A stretch of 14,428 nt of DNA from Caryophanales bacterium UBA2753 (GCA_002353275.1 DEJH01000089.1:1-14428), one strand, 5' to 3'; counted from the first letter of the stretch, positions 7,231 to 14,355 are shown. Made by a program: numbers and translations. The notes: generated by a model from the sequence alone, not told the origin.

Positions 7231-9222
7231 ATGAAAAATATCGATAATTCGCATCGTTTTGAGATTGTTAGTAAGTTTAAACCAACTGGAGATCAACCAA
7301 CCGCGATTTCTCATTTAGTGAAAGGGATTGAAGATGGTAAAAAACTCCAAGTTCTTTTAGGTGCAACTGGAACTGGTAAAACCTTTACGATGGCTAACGT
7401 TATCGAAAAAGTACAACGCCCTGCTTTAATTTTGGTTCATAACAAAACTTTAGCTGGTCAGCTATATTCTGAATTTAAAGAATTATTCCCAAATAATAGA
7501 GTAGAATATTTTGTTTCTAACTTTGATTTCTATCAACCTGAAGCTTATATCCCAAAAAGTGATACCTATATTGATAAAACTGCTTTAATGAATGATGAAA
7601 TTGAAATGCTTAGAACTAGTGCGATTAATTCCGTCCTAGAAAGAAGAGATACGATTATTGTCGCTTCAGTTGCTTCAATTTATGGCTTAACCGATCCAGA
7701 TGAATACCGCAATTTAGTGTTTGATATTCGTGTCGGAGAAGAAATAAATCGCCAAGAATTTTATAAAGCTTTAGTGGACGCTCAATATAAGAGAAATAAT
7801 TTAGATGCTCAACCTGGCACTTTTAGAGTGCGTGGAGATATTATTGAAATCGTTCCTGCTAACATGGAGGATAATTCTGTCATCCGCATTGATACTTTTG
7901 GTGATGAAATTGAAAAAATCTATGAAGTTGATTTATTAAGTGGAGAAATTAAACATTCATATCATACTTATCCTATTTTCCCTGCTTATGATCACGCTTC
8001 AACAAGAGAAAGAATTAAAGAAGCCTGTGTCACAATTAAGGAAGAACTTAAAGAAAGGCTGGAGTTCTTTCGCTCCCAAGGAAAATTATTAGAAGCTGAA
8101 CGTCTTGAAATGAGGACTAATCAAGATGTCGAAAACATGGAAGAATTTGGGATGTGTCCAGGAATCGAAAACTATTCTCGACATATCGATAAACGTCTTC
8201 CAGGAGTTAGACCATTCTGTTTAATTGATTATTTCCCAAAAGACTTCATTATGTTTATTGATGAATCTCACGTTTCTATCCCTCAAATTAGAGGAATGTT
8301 TAATGGTGATAGAAGTAGAAAAGAAACCTTAGTGGAATATGGATTCCGTTTACCAAGCGCTCTTGATAATAGACCATTAAATTTTGAAGAATTTGAAGCG
8401 ATTATGCCTCAAGTGATTTGCACTAGTGCAACTCCAGGAGATTATGAATTAAGTCATACAGATAATGAAATCACTGAACAAATCATTAGACCTACTGGAT
8501 TACTTGATCCAAAAGTAGAAGTTAGACCTACTAGAGGTCAAATTGATGATATCTTATTTGAACTTAATCAAAGAATTAAGAAAAATGAGAGAGCAATGAT
8601 TGTCACTTTAACTGTCAAAATGGCGGAAGACCTTACTCAATATTTGAAAGAAAGAGGAATTAAAGTAGTCCATCTTCATCACGAAGTGAAAACCCTTGAA
8701 AGAAGTGAAATTATCTATCAATTAAGAAAAGGAAAATATGATGTTTTAGTGGGTATTAATCTTCTTAGAGAAGGATTAGATATTCCTGAAGTATCACTAG
8801 TCGCAATTTTAGATGCAGATAAAGAAGGATTCTTAAGAAGTACAAGAAGCTTAATTCAAGTTATTGGAAGAGCATCACGAAATAGTGGTGGTAAAGTCAT
8901 CATGTATGCAGACACAATGACTGATTCTATGAATAATGCGATTACTGAAACTAATCGTCGTAGAAGTATCCAAGAAAAATATAATGAGGAATACGGCATT
9001 GTTCCAAAAACCATTATTAAAGAGATTAGAGCCCCAATTCATAACACTGATGATCAAATTAGTGAGATGATTAAACTTTCAAAACATGGTACTCGTTCTC
9101 AATTAACTAATAAAATCAAAGAACTTGAAAAAGAGATGCGTAACGCTGCTAAGGAATTTGATTTTGAAAAGGCAGCAGAACTTAGAGACATCATTTTAGA
9201 AATGAAAGCTGAATTACAATAA
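7231..9222 (+). CDS. uvrB: UvrB, excinuclease ABC subunit B
   Basis: A 663-residue damage-verification helicase of nucleotide excision repair; it takes DNA from UvrA and recruits UvrC for incision. Walker A GATGTGKT is at 44-51, the beta-hairpin region at about 93-120, DESH box at 344-347, motif VI region IGRASRN near 543-549, and a C-terminal UVR/UvrC-contact coiled coil (KIKELEKEMRNAAKEFDFEKAAELRDII) at about 626-655. The beta-hairpin reads SNFDFYQPEAY where E. coli has SYYDYYQPEAY, so one of the damage-probing tyrosines is Asn (N97) and two are Phe. The start ATG is 8 bases after the previous stop and has only a weak AGGG upstream, so it probably relies on coupling. uvrA and uvrC are not in the window. 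Confidence 0.97.
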   Translation: MKNIDNSHRFEIVSKFKPTGDQPTAISHLVKGIEDGKKLQVLLGATGTGKTFTMANVIEKVQRPALILVHNKTLAGQLYSEFKELFPNNRVEYFVSNFDFYQPEAYIPKSDTYIDKTALMNDEIEMLRTSAINSVLERRDTIIVASVASIYGLTDPDEYRNLVFDIRVGEEINRQEFYKALVDAQYKRNNLDAQPGTFRVRGDIIEIVPANMEDNSVIRIDTFGDEIEKIYEVDLLSGEIKHSYHTYPIFPAYDHASTRERIKEACVTIKEELKERLEFFRSQGKLLEAERLEMRTNQDVENMEEFGMCPGIENYSRHIDKRLPGVRPFCLIDYFPKDFIMFIDESHVSIPQIRGMFNGDRSRKETLVEYGFRLPSALDNRPLNFEEFEAIMPQVICTSATPGDYELSHTDNEITEQIIRPTGLLDPKVEVRPTRGQIDDILFELNQRIKKNERAMIVTLTVKMAEDLTQYLKERGIKVVHLHHEVKTLERSEIIYQLRKGKYDVLVGINLLREGLDIPEVSLVAILDADKEGFLRSTRSLIQVIGRASRNSGGKVIMYADTMTDSMNNAITETNRRRSIQEKYNEEYGIVPKTIIKEIRAPIHNTDDQISEMIKLSKHGTRSQLTNKIKELEKEMRNAAKEFDFEKAAELRDIILEMKAELQ

Positions 9223-9230
9223 AAATAAAT

Positions 9231-9261
9231 AATTGATTTAATAACATCAATTAAGTAGAAT
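9231..9261 (+). promoter_or_regulatory. Candidate secG promoter with inverted repeat
   Basis: TTGATT (9233-9238) and TAGAAT (9256-9261) are spaced by 17 bases (4/6 and 5/6 consensus). This would start a transcript near 9268, just ahead of the secG ribosome site. The same stretch has a perfect inverted repeat, AATTGAT (9231-9237) and ATCAATT (9246-9252), which overlaps the -35 and could be an operator or a weak hairpin. Confidence 0.45.
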
Positions 9262-9286
9262 TACTAACAGCGAAAGGAGAAAAGAT

Positions 9287-9520
9287 ATGCTTCAATGGTA
9301 CGACTGGGTATTACTTGCAACTAGTATAATCATAATCATCTTGTGCTTATTACAAGGTGGTAAATCAGAAGGTGCTTCTGGTGCGATTACTGGTGGTGGA
9401 CTTAACGTTTTCGTTAAGACAAAAGAAAGAGGCGCTGAAAAAGTGATCTCAATTCTCACTCTTGTTATTGCGATTATCTTCTTCATCCTTGCAGTCTTAA
9501 TTAAGATCCTTAACGGATAA
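9287..9520 (+). CDS. secG: SecG, preprotein translocase subunit
   Basis: A 77-residue, two-span membrane protein that assists SecYE during SecA-driven export. The first span covers about residues 5-22 (WVLLATSIIIIILCLLQ). It is followed by the family hallmark GGKSEGASGAITGGGLNVF, a cytoplasmic loop, and a second span at about 54-74. Length and layout match SecG. The ATG lies 6 bases after AAAGGAGA (9273-9280). A good promoter candidate precedes it, so it may be transcribed both alone and with uvrB. It lies about 4 kb downstream of secA. A terminator follows. Confidence 0.93.
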   Translation: MLQWYDWVLLATSIIIIILCLLQGGKSEGASGAITGGGLNVFVKTKERGAEKVISILTLVIAIIFFILAVLIKILNG

Positions 9521-9541
9521 GAAATATCTAGTTATAAAAAT

Positions 9542-9565
9542 GAACCCAAATATGGGTTCTTTTTT
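9542..9565. terminator. Bidirectional intrinsic terminator
   Basis: GAACCCA (9542-9548) pairs with TGGGTTC (9553-9559), loop AATA, followed by TTTTTT for secG on the plus strand. On the minus strand the same hairpin is followed by ATTTTTAT. The minus-strand protease stop codon (9564-9566) lies in the plus-strand T-tract, so both convergent genes share it. Confidence 0.85.
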
Positions 9566-11162
9566 AGTTTTTGATACAAGTGATTGTCGCTTCTTTGGTT
9601 AATAAGTTGATATCATCAACGTAGAATGACCATCCTAATTTTATGTTGTTATTCATTTTGTCGCGATTAACAAATTGACGGCGATATTTATGAGTGGTGA
9701 AGTAATCATCTTCCCTAAATAAATCGGAATTTAGTAGGCTATCAGTTCTTAAGAAATAATCAGGAATCTCATTACCATTTTCATCAGAAAGTTGATAATT
9801 TCTTCTGATGACTTGTAATTCGTTATAATCATAACTTCCAGCGTAATTAATCGCTCGATTATTACTTCCTTCTTCATAAGTGGAGTTATTAGTGGCAACT
9901 ATAACGCCTCCTTTAGATGGATCATCAGTAACAGTGACGCTCCAGCCATGGAAAGAAGCAAGTCTAGCGTCAACATGCCACACTCTTAAGCCATATTCTT
10001 CTGGTCCTTTTTGATATCCCCCATAAGCGTGTTCTACATCGAATTTGTTAAGTCTTTCTGGAGAATAGAATTCGATTAAGATATATTCGTTAAACGCACT
10101 AGTGGAACTATTGTTTCTTAATAAAATTACTTCCCCACTATTTTCGATTGTTTTTAATTTAAATTTACTGGTTTCAGTAGGGATATATGCTTTAGCCCAA
10201 CCTAAGGCAAGTCTAGAAAAAGGATCATGAGCTCCAATATTTTCATCTTGCATTGAAAAACCTAAAGCAGGGGACTTCCTATATGATGAATAGTCATAAT
10301 AATCATCTAAACCAAAGACATGTCCCATCTCGTGGATATATGTATGAGCGTCGATATAGCAATACGTAGTATCTCCACTTCCATAATTACTTCCTGCTCT
10401 ACTAATGGCTTTAGTGCCATATGAATACATGAAATCATAACTCGCCCAAAAGAATGCTTTAGCAGGAGGAACAGTAACGTTTTTGCTTTTTCCTGTCCAA
10501 TAAGCATACGCCCACAAATTAGGAGCAGTGATTTCACTTTCAGCAGAACGATTAAGAGCTTGTTCATCTGGCGCTCCATAAATGAGCATAATTCCATCTA
10601 AAAAGCCATCTTGATCAGTATCATATTCAGTTAAGTTAGTTCCAATATATTCTTTAGCGTAATTATAGGCACTATTAACTAAGGAAGTTGTTTTTGTAGT
10701 TTGAGCATCAACGTAATAATAAGTGGATGCTTTTCCACATTCAAACCAAGGTAGAACCGTTCCTTCGATTGTTACTTTTCCAAAAGAATCTTTTTGATAA
10801 TAAGTAGTGACACTTTCCCAACCAGTTTCTAAAGTAGTACCTAAATAAGCTTTTTGGATATCGTTTCTAACATTATCTTTATTGGTGATATAGTCACCAC
10901 TATCAGTAAACCAAACTGGAACGATTAATAATTTTGGGTGACCTGTACTAGGACAATATGCATTCGCGTAATAATTATATTTTGCGTAGTCAGCATATGT
11001 CTTACTCATATATTGGCTTTCAAGAGTGGAAATCTCTAAATTGTCGTAAGCGTGATCATAAGTATCAACTACTGGGCCATTAATAATATCTTGAAAAGGA
11101 TTACATCCAGTAACCACAAGTGAGATAGTTAATAAAAAAAGAGGTACGAACTTTTTCTTCAT
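9564..11162 (-). CDS. M6-like zinc metalloprotease lipoprotein
   Basis: A 532-residue secreted, lipid-anchored protein. The N-terminus MKKK plus a hydrophobic run ends in the lipobox VTGC, so Cys20 would be acylated and the protein tethered outside the membrane. The zinc site HEMGH is at 277-281 in YIHEMGHVFGLDDYYD, the pattern of M6 (immune inhibitor A-type) peptidases. The downstream MQDENIGAHDPFSRLALGW also fits the family. DTDQDGFLDG at 181-190 looks like a calcium-binding loop. Residues after about 330 are beta-rich. Expected role: extracellular proteolysis, substrate unknown. It is convergent with secG. The start is the ATG beside the lipoprotein signal; there is no properly spaced ribosome site, and a perfect TATAAT ends 6 bases upstream. 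A pseudoprotease is unlikely because the HExxH is intact. Confidence 0.85.
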   Translation of the reverse strand: MKKKFVPLFLLTISLVVTGCNPFQDIINGPVVDTYDHAYDNLEISTLESQYMSKTYADYAKYNYYANAYCPSTGHPKLLIVPVWFTDSGDYITNKDNVRNDIQKAYLGTTLETGWESVTTYYQKDSFGKVTIEGTVLPWFECGKASTYYYVDAQTTKTTSLVNSAYNYAKEYIGTNLTEYDTDQDGFLDGIMLIYGAPDEQALNRSAESEITAPNLWAYAYWTGKSKNVTVPPAKAFFWASYDFMYSYGTKAISRAGSNYGSGDTTYCYIDAHTYIHEMGHVFGLDDYYDYSSYRKSPALGFSMQDENIGAHDPFSRLALGWAKAYIPTETSKFKLKTIENSGEVILLRNNSSTSAFNEYILIEFYSPERLNKFDVEHAYGGYQKGPEEYGLRVWHVDARLASFHGWSVTVTDDPSKGGVIVATNNSTYEEGSNNRAINYAGSYDYNELQVIRRNYQLSDENGNEIPDYFLRTDSLLNSDLFREDDYFTTHKYRRQFVNRDKMNNNIKLGWSFYVDDINLLTKEATITCIKN

Positions 11163-11168
11163 GTCCTA

Positions 11169-11174
11169 ATTATA
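11169..11174 (-). promoter_or_regulatory. -10 box of the metalloprotease gene (leaderless?)
   Basis: A perfect TATAAT on the minus strand lies 6 bases before the ATG. A -35-like ATTACT (3/6) sits 17 bases upstream, inside the preceding terminator hairpin loop. Transcription would begin at or within a base or two of the start codon. Confidence 0.5.
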
Positions 11175-11175
11175 A

Positions 11176-11207
11176 ATCAAAAAAGAACAAGAGTAATCAT
11201 GTTCTTT
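11176..11207 (-). terminator. Intrinsic terminator after the sirtuin gene
   Basis: On the minus strand AAAGAACA (11200-11207) pairs perfectly with TGTTCTTT (11182-11189) around a 10-base loop, followed by a T-run. It separates the sirtuin gene from the metalloprotease gene. Confidence 0.75.
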
Positions 11208-11223
11208 AAAAACTATAAATAAA

Positions 11224-11943
11224 TTATATCGAAATCTTAGAAAATGTTTCCCCAACTGGTTCGTTAATTTCTAAAGTAACATTACTTAAATATAGAGGTT
11301 CTTTATTGATAACTACGATTCGATTACCTCGATAATAATTAATTAACCCGTTAGCGGGATAAACTTTTAAAGAAGTGCCTGCAACAATTAATAAATCCGC
11401 TTTTCTTAAGGCGTTTATCGCTTTTTCTATAGCCTCTTCACTCAGCATTTCTTGATATAAAGTAACATCAGGCTTGATGACTCCTTTACAGTATGGGCAA
11501 ATAGGAATTTCGCCTAAAGAAAGCATCTCTTTTAAAGAATAGAAGCGTCCACATTTAGTACAATAATTACGGTGAATTGAACCATGTAATTCAATAACTT
11601 TTGTACTACCCGCCATTTGGTGAAGGCCATCAATATTTTGAGTGATAATGGTGACGTCTTTTTTCTTTTCTAATTTTGCTAGAAAATCGTGAGCTTTATT
11701 TGGTTTAGCGTTAGTAATCATGAACTCTTTATAGAATTTATAGAAAGTTTTTGTATCTTCATAAAAATAATCATGAGAAAGCATTTCTTCATATGGCCTA
11801 CCATATTTACTTTTGAGTTTGTATAATCCGTCCTTACTACGAAAATCAGGGATTCCACTTTCAGTGGACACACCTGCTCCTCCAAAGAAAACAATATGAT
11901 TAGCGGAGTTAATTAGAACTTGTAATTCTTCAATTTTGTCCAT
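11224..11943 (-). CDS. cobB: Sir2-family NAD-dependent protein deacylase
   Basis: A 239-residue sirtuin that removes acyl groups from lysine using NAD, releasing nicotinamide; in bacteria it tunes metabolic enzymes such as acetyl-CoA synthetase. Motifs in order: NAD-binding GAGVSTESGIPDFR at 22-35, TQNIDGLHQMAG at 101-112, catalytic His120 in ELHGS, a zinc site C128/C131 and C149/C152 (CTKC and CPYC), and GTSLKVYPA at 189-197. Length and motifs match the single-domain bacterial class. It is cytoplasmic, with no signal. The ATG has no ribosome site; a GATAAT -10-like box ends 6 bases upstream, as for the neighbouring protease. A terminator follows. The IS110 element lies just upstream of its promoter region. 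Confidence 0.92.
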   Translation of the reverse strand: MDKIEELQVLINSANHIVFFGGAGVSTESGIPDFRSKDGLYKLKSKYGRPYEEMLSHDYFYEDTKTFYKFYKEFMITNAKPNKAHDFLAKLEKKKDVTIITQNIDGLHQMAGSTKVIELHGSIHRNYCTKCGRFYSLKEMLSLGEIPICPYCKGVIKPDVTLYQEMLSEEAIEKAINALRKADLLIVAGTSLKVYPANGLINYYRGNRIVVINKEPLYLSNVTLEINEPVGETFSKISI

Positions 11944-11949
11944 ACAACT

Positions 11950-11978
11950 ATTATCTTATAAAATTTTGCAAAAGGATA
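11950..11978 (-). promoter_or_regulatory. Candidate promoter of the sirtuin gene (leaderless?)
   Basis: GATAAT on the minus strand (11950-11955) ends 6 bases before the ATG. The -35 at 17 bases is poor (TATCCT, 11973-11978), and its outer edge almost touches the IS110 insertion boundary near 11980. Confidence 0.35.
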
Positions 11979-11988
11979 TGATAAAAAG

Positions 11989-12005
11989 AAGCAAAAGCTA
12001 TGCTT
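11989..12005 (-). terminator. Hairpin near the IS110 right end
   Basis: AAGCA (11989-11993) and TGCTT (12001-12005) pair around a 7-base loop, with flanking A- and T-runs that extend the stem on both sides. It can act as a terminator for the transposase transcript. It also contains the TTGCTT that would be the -35 of the circle-junction promoter. Confidence 0.5.
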
Positions 12006-12015
12006 TTTTTAAAAT

Positions 12016-12041
12016 AGAGATTTTAGCTTCGATTAATCTCT
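12016..12041 (-). repeat. Hairpin spanning the IS110 transposase stop codon
   Basis: AGAGATT (12016-12022) and AATCTCT (12035-12041) form a perfect 7-pair stem that includes the end of the transposase stop codon. The truncated IS110 copy has the equivalent hairpin at 14325-14346 with compensated base changes, suggesting a conserved right-end structure. Confidence 0.6.
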
Positions 12042-13244
12042 TTTGATGTTATCGAAAACTTGATTTGTGGTCATCATCTTCCAAACGACTCGAATTAGTT
12101 TTCTAGTTGTGGCAATTATCGCGACGTTTGTTGCCTTTCCCTGTCTTAATTTTGAATAATAATATTCTGAAAAAACAGGCGAATGAATTCTTAATTTTTG
12201 AACACTTAATGCAAGAGCGTATCTCAATATAGGTGATCCCATTTTTCTAATGTGGCCTTTGTGATTAATCGTTCCTGATTGATAAACTTTGACGTCTAAA
12301 CCAGCAAACTTTATTAATTTTTCTGGACTACAAAAACGATTTATATCACCTATTTCGCCTATAATCATTGCGGCGAGATTAATACCCATTCCAGGAATTG
12401 TTAAAATTGGTGAATCTAATTCTTCCATAAGAGGTTCTAGTAATTCATTAAGCATCTCTATTTCTTCATCGATAATTCTAACTTGAGTAACAAGATTTCT
12501 AATAATTTGTTCATCAACTTCCGTGGAATAACCAATCGAATTTTTAGCGAGTTCTCTAAGCTGATTAAATCTATTAAAACTAATCGAACCTTTTGACATT
12601 CTTCTTAATGTTTCACCAGTTTCACTTCTCATTCTTGCCATCTTTTGAGGAGATGTATATTCACTTAATAACCATCTTATTGTAGGTGATTCGAATAGAT
12701 TTCTACCCATGTTTTTTCTCGTTCCATCCTCGTTTTTCTTAAAGAAAGAGACAAATTCTGGAAACACTTCATCTAAATATCTTAATAAACGGTTATAGCA
12801 AGCTGCCTTATCTCCAAACAAGAAATATTTTGCTCTTGAGATTTTACGAATCTCTTCAATAAGGTAAGATAATTGTGGGGATGAAGTAAATGGATGAGTT
12901 GCTACATATTTAGCAATTAACATCGCATCTAGATTATCTGTTTTAGCCAAGTTAACTGATTCAGAGTCGCGAAACATAGAAATCAGACTTGGATTATAAA
13001 TCTGGACTTGATACCCGTTTGAGACTAGGCATCTCACCAGACACTTCAAATAGTGCCCGGTTGCTTCCATCCCTATTTTTATTTGCTCTTTAAGGCCGAG
13101 CAGGCCTAATTCGTTTAGGAGTGAATTAAACCCTTCTCGAGAATTAGAAATATCGAAGCTTTTCTTTCTAATTTCTCCATTTTGATCAATGATAGCAACA
13201 GTGTGTTTAAACTTACTAACATCGATTCCGACATAAAAGTCCAT
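12033..13244 (-). CDS. IS110-family DEDD transposase (bridge-RNA-guided recombinase)
   Basis: A 403-residue protein. The N-terminal RuvC-like domain carries D8 (GIDVSK), E60 (GMEATGHY), D103 and D106 (KTDNLDA): the full DEDD set. A middle coiled-coil region covers about 125-280. The C-terminal Transposase_20 domain reads TIPGMGINLAAMIIGEIGD (283-301), then FAGLDVKVYQSGT, with S323 of YQSG the candidate nucleophile. Enzymes of this family join donor and target DNA under direction of a structured RNA encoded beside them. The ATG has AAAGGAAGG 6 bases upstream. It appears intact and is probably active or recently so. A related, 5'-truncated copy lies beyond the left end in opposite orientation. 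Confidence 0.95.
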   Translation of the reverse strand: MDFYVGIDVSKFKHTVAIIDQNGEIRKKSFDISNSREGFNSLLNELGLLGLKEQIKIGMEATGHYLKCLVRCLVSNGYQVQIYNPSLISMFRDSESVNLAKTDNLDAMLIAKYVATHPFTSSPQLSYLIEEIRKISRAKYFLFGDKAACYNRLLRYLDEVFPEFVSFFKKNEDGTRKNMGRNLFESPTIRWLLSEYTSPQKMARMRSETGETLRRMSKGSISFNRFNQLRELAKNSIGYSTEVDEQIIRNLVTQVRIIDEEIEMLNELLEPLMEELDSPILTIPGMGINLAAMIIGEIGDINRFCSPEKLIKFAGLDVKVYQSGTINHKGHIRKMGSPILRYALALSVQKLRIHSPVFSEYYYSKLRQGKATNVAIIATTRKLIRVVWKMMTTNQVFDNIKRD

Positions 13245-13259
13245 AAGACCTTCCTTTCT

Positions 13260-13415
13260 AGCCGTTTAATTCATAGCAGCCTTTCTTTTCGAATCATCTG
13301 TTACTGGAGCGTCAAAAGCGTTAATCAACCTATTAGCGATTAAAAGAAAAGCCGTATGCCTGAGCATGGAGTCTGACAGTCGAAGCTGTACTTAAATTAA
13401 GCAGGATAACGGCAT
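13260..13415 (-). ncRNA. Candidate IS110 bridge (seek) RNA
   Basis: The non-coding stretch between the left end and the transposase folds, read on the minus strand, into two abutting long hairpins. Hairpin 1 pairs 13402-13413 with 13351-13362 (GCCGT and CCTG helices around a 3-base internal loop) and encloses a 39-base loop holding a smaller ACAG/CTGT hairpin (13376-13389). Hairpin 2 pairs 13342-13352 with 13279-13289 (11 pairs, one G-U) around a 52-base loop. Two large loops upstream of the transposase match the target- and donor-binding loops of known IS110 bridge RNAs. A TATAAT at 13422-13427 would start the RNA near 13415. The 3' end is uncertain and may reach the transposase ribosome site. 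Confidence 0.65.
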
Positions 13416-13421
13416 ATATTG

Positions 13422-13427
13422 ATTATA
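13422..13427 (-). promoter_or_regulatory. -10 box in the IS110 left end
   Basis: A perfect TATAAT on the minus strand, 7 bases before the predicted bridge RNA start. In the integrated form the -35 position holds GATTTC, which is poor. A better -35 (TTGCTT) would be supplied by the right end in a circular form. Confidence 0.6.
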
Positions 13428-13438
13428 CTAGTTAGATA

Positions 13439-13469
13439 AAAAAAGAAATCTAACCAAGTACAAGGTTAG
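13439..13469 (-). terminator. Intrinsic terminator at the IS110 insertion site
   Basis: On the minus strand CTAACC (13464-13469) pairs with GGTTAG (13450-13455), loop of 8, followed by ATTTC and seven T. The insertion appears to lie in the T-tract. GTTAGAT at 13431-13437, inside the element, can pair competitively with ATCTAAC at 13448-13454. No minus-strand gene that this would terminate remains upstream. Confidence 0.55.
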
Positions 13470-13490
13470 AATATCTCATATGTTAAACAG

Positions 13491-14333
13491 ATGCTTAAAT
13501 CATACAACATTGAAAGAATTAGGCGAATATCTAGAGCTAAATATTTTCTCTATCAAGATAAAGAAAGAACGATCAATCATCTTCATCGATATTTAGACGA
13601 ATCTTTTCCTGAATTAATTCCTTTCTTAAGAAAAGGAGGGGACATTAAACGATACCAAGGTCGAAGTTTCTTTGATTCCAAAACTACTTTGTGGTTTTTA
13701 GAGAATTTCCCATCAGCAAAGAAATTTTCCTCTGTAAGAAGCGAAACAGCAGAGAAACTTAGAAGGATGTCTAAAGGAGCTTTTAGCCTGATTAAATTCA
13801 ATGAATTAAGGAATATAGCAAAGAATTCCATTGGTGTTGCTTTTAAAGAAACCGAAGCAATTATTGTCCAACTTGTTAAAGAATTAAGAAATATTCAAGA
13901 AAGAAATGAAGAATTAGATCAGCTTTTAGAACCATTGATTGATGAAACAGCACCTAATTTATTAACTGTTCCTGGAATCGGTTATCGTTTAGCGGGTCTA
14001 CTTATTGGTGAAATAGGAGATGCATCAGAGTTTCCAAGCGCGGATAAAATGATTAAGTTTGCAGGACTTGATGTAAGAGTTTATCAATCTGGAACAATTG
14101 AAAAGCATGGAGCGATTAGAAAAAGAGGATCACCTTTACTTAGATATGCTTTATTTCAAGCAGCTGAGAAATCTCGTATTCATTGCCCTGAAATTGCAGA
14201 ATTTTATTCAAAGAAAAAGTCTGAAGGGAAACATCCAATCTGTGCATTAACTCATACAGCAAGAAAGATATTAAGAATCGTTTGGGCTTTATTAAAAACT
14301 GGGCAAAACTATAGTCAATCTATCACTGATTAG
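13491..14333 (+). pseudogene. IS110-family transposase, 5'-truncated
   Basis: A 280-residue frame aligning with the intact IS110 transposase from about its residue 126 to the end (shared landmarks: RAKYFL, RYLDE-FPE, RSET--LRRMSKG, RNIAKNSIG, VPGIG, KFAGLDV-VYQSGTI, GSPLLRYAL). The whole N-terminal RuvC-like domain, including every DEDD catalytic residue, is missing, and only about 45 bases separate it from the left end of the intact element. Just ahead of the ATG the same frame is closed by a TAG. No ribosome site precedes it. It is therefore a dead remnant. The C-terminal domain with YQSG is uninterrupted, so the loss is either recent or the piece is retained. Similarity to the intact copy is clear but far from identical, so it came from a different element of the same group. 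Confidence 0.85.
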
Positions 14334-14344
14334 TGCTTAAATCA
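13492..14344 (+). repeat. 11-base direct repeat flanking the truncated transposase
   Basis: TGCTTAAATCA occurs at 13492-13502 and 14334-14344, bracketing the remnant coding sequence almost exactly. The right copy belongs to the stop-codon hairpin. Some 11-base matches are expected by chance in DNA of this size and composition; only the placement is notable. Confidence 0.4.
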
Positions 14345-14346
14345 GT
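14325..14346 (+). repeat. Hairpin spanning the stop codon of the IS110 remnant
   Basis: ACTGATT (14325-14331) and AATCAGT (14340-14346) form a perfect 7-pair stem with an 8-base loop containing the rest of the TAG stop. It is equivalent in place and length to 12016-12041 of the intact copy. Confidence 0.6.
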
Positions 14347-14355
14347 AAATATTTT

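Larger units (their letters stand above)
11980..13447 (-). mobile_element. Complete IS110-family insertion sequence
   Basis: About 1.45 kb, containing a full-length DEDD transposase, a structured non-coding left end with a bridge-RNA-like fold, and a short right end with hairpins. There are no terminal inverted repeats, as expected for IS110. I set the borders from a short shared sequence at both ends: GATAAAAAGAA (11980-11990) and GATAAAAAAAGAA (13435-13447), taken as the duplicated core. Joining the ends there would place TTGCTT (right end) 16 bases before TATAAT (left end). The exact base of each junction cannot be fixed because of the A-run. Confidence 0.7.

Noticed and set aside
10307..10597. 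96-residue minus-strand frame inside the metalloprotease gene
   Set aside because: Lies wholly within the protease coding sequence, including the HEMGH region, in another frame; low complexity and no ribosome site.
13492..14344. TGCTTAAATCA pair as a transposition target duplication
   Set aside because: IS110 elements do not make such duplications, the right copy is part of the stop-codon hairpin, and 11-base repeats are expected by chance here.
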